The notes beneath the pieces were generated by a model. It was given only the letters and a program-made list of their open reading frames with translations, made no database searches and was not told the DNA's origin. Below, one piece after another: positions 6,549 to 9,868 of a stretch of DNA of 9,868 bases. Location of the stretch: the NCBI GenBank assembly GCA_049317725.1, contig JBMOHS010000147.1, positions 1-9,868 of the forward strand. The letters are read 5' to 3'. The position numbers and the translations under genes were made by a program. Position 1 is the first letter of the stretch; each line of letters begins with the position of its first letter. This DNA is from CAIOZW01 sp049317725. Its GTDB lineage: Bacteria; Acidobacteriota; Blastocatellia; RBC074.

Positions 6549-8174
6549 ATGTTCAACAAGTGCAGCAAGGAGCAACGAAAGCAGAGCTGGAAGCCCGATC
6601 ATTCTTGGCGGGAGTGGCGACAGATCCAGAGGTCCAGAGCGCTCGTCCTCCTCTTTGCCGTGATGGTAGCGGGATCGCTGGCAGCCGAAAGCAGGGCGCA
6701 ACCTTCCGCGAGAGAGAGGAACAGGTCCTCGTCCAATTCAATGCGATTGCCAAAGATTCCAGGTGCCAAACCGCGCAACATCATCCTGATTTTGACCGAT
6801 GACCATCGCTACGACGCCCTTGGCTTTCTCAAAGGGCAGTCCTTTCTGCAGACACCAGCGCTCGATGCCATGGCCCGCCAGGGAGCTCACCTCAAGAACG
6901 CCTTCGTCACGACCTCGCTCTGCAGCCCGAGTCGGGCTTCGATCCTCACCGGCCACTATGCCCATCGCCATCGGGTCGTCGATAATAACAATCCGGTCGG
7001 GTCCGATCTTGTCTTCTTCCCCCAGTATCTCCAGTCAGCCGGCTACTGGACGGCGATGGTGGGGAAATGGCACATGGGCGGTGAGTTCGATGATCCCCAG
7101 CGTGGCTTCGATCACTGGGTCAGCTTCAAGGGGCAGGGCACCTATCTTCCCAGCCGCAACGGACTCAATGTCGATGGCAAGCGGGTTCCACAAAAGGGAT
7201 ATATCACCGACGAGCTGACCGACTACGCGATCGAGTGGCTCGACCAGCAGTCGCCCGCTCGCCCCTTCATGCTCTACCTCTCCCACAAAGGGGTGCACGC
7301 TGAGTTTGAGCCCGCCGAGCGTCACAAAGGCCGGTATCAGGGGGAGTCCTTCCGGTCACCGCTCTCGCAGGATCCATCGTGGATCCCCGGTTTCCCGATG
7401 TGGGTGCAGAATCAGCGCAACAGCTGGCATGGCATCGAGTACCCCTACCATTCAGATCTGGATATCGCCAGCTACTACAAAAGGTATGCCGAGACCCTCC
7501 TTGGGGTGGACGACAGCGTTGCACGGGTCAACGACTGGCTGCGCCGGAAGAACCTGCTCGACTCCACCCTGGTGCTCTACATGGGCGACAATGGCTTTGC
7601 CTTCGGCGAGCACGGCTTGATCGACAAGCGTACTGCCTACGAGGAGTCGATGCGGATTCCGATGCTCTTGCAGTGCCCAGAATTGATCGCTGGTGGGAAG
7701 ACGGTCGAGGAGGTGGTGGCCAACATCGACGTCGCGCCAACCCTCCTCGAAGTGGCTGGTTTGCGCGCTCCCACGTCGATGGATGGGCGAAGTTTCCTCG
7801 GCGTTATCCGAGGGACCGAACAGAACTGGCGAACAGAACTGCTCTATGAGTACTACTGGGAGCGCAACTTCCCCCACACTCCAACGATTCACGCGCTGCG
7901 TGGGGATCGGTACAAGTACATCCACTACCATGGCATCTGGGATACGGATGAACTCTTCGATCTGCGCGAAGATCCCTTCGAGACCCGCAACCTGTTGACC
8001 AATCCAGAGCACCAGCCGGTGGTCAGGGAGATGAATCGCAAACTCTTCGACCTCCTCGATGCAACTGGAGGTCTCTACCTTCCTCTTTACCGGGATCGGG
8101 GAGGACAGAACAATCTTCGTCACGCGGACCGGTCGAAGGCGGCCCCATTTCCTGACCGGATGCTGCGCCGCTGA
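6549..8174 (+). CDS. Secreted type I sulfatase (arylsulfatase/GlcNAc-6-sulfatase-like)
   Basis: From the ATG at 6549 this is a 541-residue sulfatase. A basic N-terminus is followed by the hydrophobic segment ALVLLFAVMVAGSLAA (31-46) and a probable cleavage near SRA-QP, giving an exported protein. Metal ligands D84/D85 lie in LILTDDHRYDALG. The catalytic motif is C125-S-P-S-R129 followed by ASILTGHYAHRH, with C125 the formylglycine precursor. GKWHMGG (K173, H175), LSHKGVH (K247, H250) and GDNGFAFGEHGLIDK (D347, N348, K360) complete the active site. EESMRIPMLL and the RYKYIHYHG/DELFDLREDPFETRNL tail are typical of bacterial arylsulfatases related to N-acetylglucosamine-6-sulfatase; the substrate assignment is tentative. 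It differs clearly from the first sulfatase (DNG rather than DHG, WH rather than YH), so the two are not recent duplicates. It is divergent from the DUF1553 operon and ends at a strong terminator. Confidence 0.92.
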   Translation: MFNKCSKEQRKQSWKPDHSWREWRQIQRSRALVLLFAVMVAGSLAAESRAQPSARERNRSSSNSMRLPKIPGAKPRNIILILTDDHRYDALGFLKGQSFLQTPALDAMARQGAHLKNAFVTTSLCSPSRASILTGHYAHRHRVVDNNNPVGSDLVFFPQYLQSAGYWTAMVGKWHMGGEFDDPQRGFDHWVSFKGQGTYLPSRNGLNVDGKRVPQKGYITDELTDYAIEWLDQQSPARPFMLYLSHKGVHAEFEPAERHKGRYQGESFRSPLSQDPSWIPGFPMWVQNQRNSWHGIEYPYHSDLDIASYYKRYAETLLGVDDSVARVNDWLRRKNLLDSTLVLYMGDNGFAFGEHGLIDKRTAYEESMRIPMLLQCPELIAGGKTVEEVVANIDVAPTLLEVAGLRAPTSMDGRSFLGVIRGTEQNWRTELLYEYYWERNFPHTPTIHALRGDRYKYIHYHGIWDTDELFDLREDPFETRNLLTNPEHQPVVREMNRKLFDLLDATGGLYLPLYRDRGGQNNLRHADRSKAAPFPDRMLRR

Positions 8175-8204
8175 GCCCCCTGACGCCCCTTCGATCCGCA
8201 AGAG

Positions 8205-8259
8205 GAAAAGCCCGGCAGAGTCGACTCTCCCATGAGAAGGTCACTCCACCGGGCTTTTC
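8205..8259. terminator. Bidirectional intrinsic terminator between convergent genes
   Basis: GAAAAGCCCGG (8205-8215) and CCGGGCTTTTC (8249-8259) form a perfect 11-bp stem with A and T runs on both sides, suiting termination of both the second sulfatase (+) and the rhodanese gene (-). The 33-nt loop contains its own 12-bp perfect palindrome, AGAGTCGACTCT (8217-8228). It begins 31 nt after the sulfatase stop and 35 nt beyond the TAG of the extended rhodanese frame. Confidence 0.8.
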
Positions 8260-8293
8260 TTGATCGATGACGGGAAGGGGCAGGGGATAGACC

Positions 8294-8782
8294 CTACTTT
8301 TTCCCGCCGCGGACGATCTCTCCACCGGCATTCTCCCAGGCACCCATTCCGCCAAGGAGAGCTGCCGCACCACTGAATCCAGCCTTTTCGAGAAGGAACG
8401 CCGCACGGGCGCTCGTGTGCTCGGTCGGTCAGGTACAGTAGGCGATGATCTTCTTGTCGCGTGGAAGTCCGGTAAATTCACCAGCCTCGAGCTTGTTGAG
8501 GGGGATGTCCAAGGCCCCCCCGATGTGAGCTGCTTCGTAGGAAGCTGTCCCGCGGACGTCGATGACGATCGCTTTGCCTTCCTTGACCAGCTTGATCGAG
8601 TCTTCGGCCGTCACACGGGGGGCCGCGTCTTCAGGATGGTTCTCATGGGAATCGGCGGCCTGTGTGACCGCCGGTGTCAGCGACCCACTCCCCATCGGCT
8701 CCTCGGAGTTGCCACACCCGAAGGAGAAGAGGAGCAGGGCGCCTGGCGCTACGAGCCGACAGGAAAGTTGTAGAAGTCGCAT
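8294..8782 (-). CDS. Rhodanese-domain lipoprotein, candidate selenoprotein (in-frame TGA)
   Basis: Read through one TGA, this frame encodes 162 residues of a single-domain rhodanese, a family that carries sulfur as a persulfide on a catalytic Cys. MRLLQLSCRLVAPGALLLFSFGC is a lipoprotein-like signal with C23 as the probable lipidated residue (the SFGC lipobox is not perfect). The rhodanese domain runs from about residue 55: ITVIDVRG-type segment AIVIDVRGTASYEAAHIGGALDIPL, then IIAYC(116)T, TGA at codon 118, PTEHTSARAAFLLEKAGF, LLGGMGAWENAGG and a TAG. Conventional annotation would stop at 8429 with 117 residues, ending one residue after the catalytic Cys and losing the substrate loop. Either Sec is inserted at the TGA, giving C-T-U-P, or the gene carries a nonsense mutation. 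ATG 8782 is preferred over an in-frame GTG at 8791; GGAG lies only 3 nt before it. It follows the nuclease gene by 149 nt. Confidence 0.85.
8396..8414 (-). promoter_or_regulatory. Candidate bacterial SECIS hairpin
   Basis: On the minus-strand mRNA, GAGCGCC (8414-8408) pairs with GGCGUUC (8402-8396) in 7 consecutive pairs, one of them G-U, closing a 5-nt loop CGUGC (8407-8403). The loop starts 22 nt after the TGA and has G at its second position. This fits the usual bacterial SECIS description, recalled as: stem immediately downstream of UGA, loop about 16-37 nt away, a G among the first two loop bases. The hairpin lies inside the coding sequence, as in bacterial selenoprotein genes. A competing 4-bp stem (CACG/CGUG) is weaker. 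GC-rich coding sequence forms hairpins readily, so this alone is not proof. Confidence 0.5.
8429..8431 (-). other. In-frame TGA codon, possible selenocysteine site
   Basis: TGA follows the codons for Y-C-T and precedes P-T-E-H-T-S-A-R in the same frame, with no frameshift needed. Many related rhodaneses read Y-C-S-C-P-N-E-x-T-S-A-R here, so the TGA replaces the second Cys. Other genes in this window (the first sulfatase, DUF1553, the second sulfatase and the nuclease) end with TGA, so the codon is a normal stop in this organism and is not globally reassigned. Confidence 0.6.
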
Positions 8783-8852
8783 AGTCTCCACTCTCTGGTT
8801 GATATGTTTTCAATATTGGTCGAAGGCCACGATGGCCATTCATCCGCGACAA

Positions 8853-8882
8853 AGTGTACACGAAATATGGGCACGGTCTCAA
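8853..8882 (-). promoter_or_regulatory. Possible promoter of the rhodanese gene
   Basis: On the minus strand TTGAGA (8882-8877) and TACACT (8858-8853) are 18 nt apart, matching 5/6 and 4/6 of the sigma-70 consensus. It lies 70-100 nt before the rhodanese start, in the 149-nt gap after the nuclease gene, so the rhodanese gene may be transcribed independently. Confidence 0.3.
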
Positions 8883-8931
8883 TAGACGCTGAGACCCGAT
8901 CCGGATGGCGCCGGGGAGAAGATCTTGTGCT

Positions 8932-9717
8932 TCAGCGTGGACAGTTTCGCGCCTTCCGAAACCCTTGCCCGAGCGCCTCTCTCTCGGAGCTGAATGGGAC
9001 ACGGTTGCGGGGAGAGACGCGATGGTAATCGGGGCAGTCCGGCAGATGGTAGATCCCCGAGTTGCGGTTTCCCCGAATCTGAGAGGTGATGGTGGTTGCG
9101 GTGACACCAGCTTTGGGAACCGCAGAGCGTCGTGTCGACGACCCCTCCCGCTTGCTCGCCCGATAGTCCCACGGGGCAACGGGAGCGGCGTCTTTCCAGA
9201 GGCCGCGCCGTGCCGTACGGGCCTCCTGTTCCACACGATCGAGGCGGCGACGCTCGGCTTGAGGCAGCTCCAGCTCGTAGGCGCGGTAGAACCAGGCCAA
9301 GCCTGCTTCCACTTGCGCAAGATTGAGGTTGAGCCCATCGCGGCTGACGAAGGCGACAAGCCGGTCATATCGATCTGTCTTCTCCCACGTGACCCTCACC
9401 GGTTGCGCGCCGACCAGCCGCGAAAGATGACTGCGGGAGACTTGACTGTACGGCTGTCCCAGTTCAGGGGCGTCAATTCCCGTCAGTCGAACGCGGTACT
9501 CGCGGCCTCGCTGGTCGACGACCGTCAAGGTATCCCCGTCGCTCACCCGGGTCACTCGGGCCATCATCGATCTCGATTGGTTCCACTCGGCCTTTCCTGC
9601 AGAGTGGATGGCGGTGACAGCGGCGAAGATGAGGAGCCCTGAGAAACAGATAACCGGCAGCCGCAAAGAGAGACATCGACGTCCCGGTCCGATTGGTCGC
9701 AGAGGTGGTGGTGGCAT
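8932..9717 (-). CDS. Thermonuclease-like (SNase) protein with C-terminal Ada-like domain
   Basis: This 261-residue protein is a staphylococcal-nuclease-fold phosphodiesterase, expected to cut DNA/RNA with calcium. A basic proline-rich N-terminus precedes a hydrophobic segment (about 19-37, LRLPVICFSGLLIFAAVTA), a signal peptide or membrane anchor. The SNase domain (about 52-185) has SDGDT (D60, D62), VRLTGIDAPE (R77, D82, E85) and DRYDRLVAFV (R119), matching the calcium ligands and the catalytic Arg/Glu/Arg of the family. After a linker, IRGNRNSGIYHLPDCPDY (214-231) and NRVPFSSEREALGQGFRKARNC (238-259) form an Ada-type metal-binding-like module with H224, C228 and C259. A Cys that might be expected in PFSSE is Ser. 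ATG 9717 is chosen because AGGAG lies 8 nt upstream; the frame is open to a TTG at 9777. Export suggests nucleic-acid scavenging; that role is inferred. Confidence 0.9.
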   Translation of the reverse strand: MPPPPLRPIGPGRRCLSLRLPVICFSGLLIFAAVTAIHSAGKAEWNQSRSMMARVTRVSDGDTLTVVDQRGREYRVRLTGIDAPELGQPYSQVSRSHLSRLVGAQPVRVTWEKTDRYDRLVAFVSRDGLNLNLAQVEAGLAWFYRAYELELPQAERRRLDRVEQEARTARRGLWKDAAPVAPWDYRASKREGSSTRRSAVPKAGVTATTITSQIRGNRNSGIYHLPDCPDYHRVSPRNRVPFSSEREALGQGFRKARNCPR

Positions 9718-9793
9718 GGTCCCTTCTCCTGGGAACCGTGATGGCCGGGGAGGGGGCACGTCGGGCAGAGGGGGCAAGGAGAGGCAATCACGG

Positions 9794-9841
9794 AACCAGT
9801 CTTAGATCTTACCCGACGAGACGGATAGCGGCAACCAGTCT
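9794..9841. repeat. 9-bp direct repeat upstream of nuclease gene
   Basis: AACCAGTCT occurs at 9794-9802 and again at 9833-9841, 39 bp apart, about 80-125 bp before the nuclease start codon. It could mark tandem protein-binding sites near the nuclease promoter, or be chance. Confidence 0.25.
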
Positions 9842-9868
9842 CCTCTCCATTTCTCTCCTCCATTCTCT

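Noticed and set aside
7452..8201. Open frame of 249 codons on the minus strand
   Set aside because: It is antisense to the second sulfatase gene, shows no domain, and would run through the strong sulfatase C-terminal region.
8294..8791. Global reassignment of TGA to an amino acid in this organism
   Set aside because: Four other genes in the window end naturally at TGA with complete family-length proteins, so only site-specific recoding (or a mutation) can explain the rhodanese gene.
8643..9368. Minus-strand frame of 241 codons overlapping nuclease and rhodanese genes
   Set aside because: It overlaps two well-supported genes in another frame and its translation has no family features.
1..9868. 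CRISPR array, tRNA/rRNA genes, insertion sequences or phage genes
   Set aside because: No regularly spaced long repeats, no tRNA or rRNA signatures and no transposase, integrase or phage protein was seen on either strand. The short 8-nt-period repeats lack spacers of constant length.

Overview
The window looks like part of a planctomycete chromosome. It is GC-rich and carries two secreted type I sulfatases, plus an adjacent pair of genes encoding a PSCyt1/DUF1549/DUF1553 cytochrome-like protein and a Tat-exported DUF1501 protein. That combination is characteristic of Planctomycetes, which break down sulfated polysaccharides with large sets of such proteins. The phylum assignment is an inference from gene families; no rRNA or other marker gene is present.

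Layout: 1-276 is non-coding and holds an inverted cluster of cacagaggc-type repeats. 277-1737 (+) is an iduronate-2-sulfatase-like enzyme. 1738-2024 is a convergent intergenic region with two more repeats of the same 8-nt-period architecture but different sequence. 2025-3491 (-) DUF1501 and 3509-6064 (-) PSCyt1/DUF1549/DUF1553 form a two-gene operon with a 17-nt gap. 6065-6548 is a divergent intergenic region. 6549-8174 (+) is a second sulfatase. It converges, across a strong bidirectional terminator (about 8205-8259), on a rhodanese lipoprotein gene (8294-8782, -). Upstream of that lies a thermonuclease-like gene (8932-9717, -) with an extra C-terminal zinc-ribbon-like domain.

The genes encode exported proteins almost throughout: two sulfatases with signal peptides, a Sec-exported haem protein, a Tat-exported DUF1501 protein, a lipoprotein and a membrane-anchored or secreted nuclease. 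The sulfatases and the DUF1553/DUF1501 pair probably act together in the periplasm on sulfated glycans, although the biochemical role of the DUF pair is not established.

The most notable observation is in the rhodanese gene. The reading frame is interrupted by a single TGA two codons after the catalytic cysteine codon. The same frame then continues for 44 codons with a normal rhodanese C-terminus before a TAG. The TGA sits where many related rhodaneses carry the second Cys of a C-x-C-P motif. A 7-bp stem with a 5-nt CGUGC loop begins 14 nt after the TGA, with the loop at nt 22, in the place and form expected of a bacterial SECIS element. This makes it a candidate selenoprotein (C-T-U-P active-site loop) that a standard gene caller would truncate. 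A recent nonsense mutation is the main alternative.
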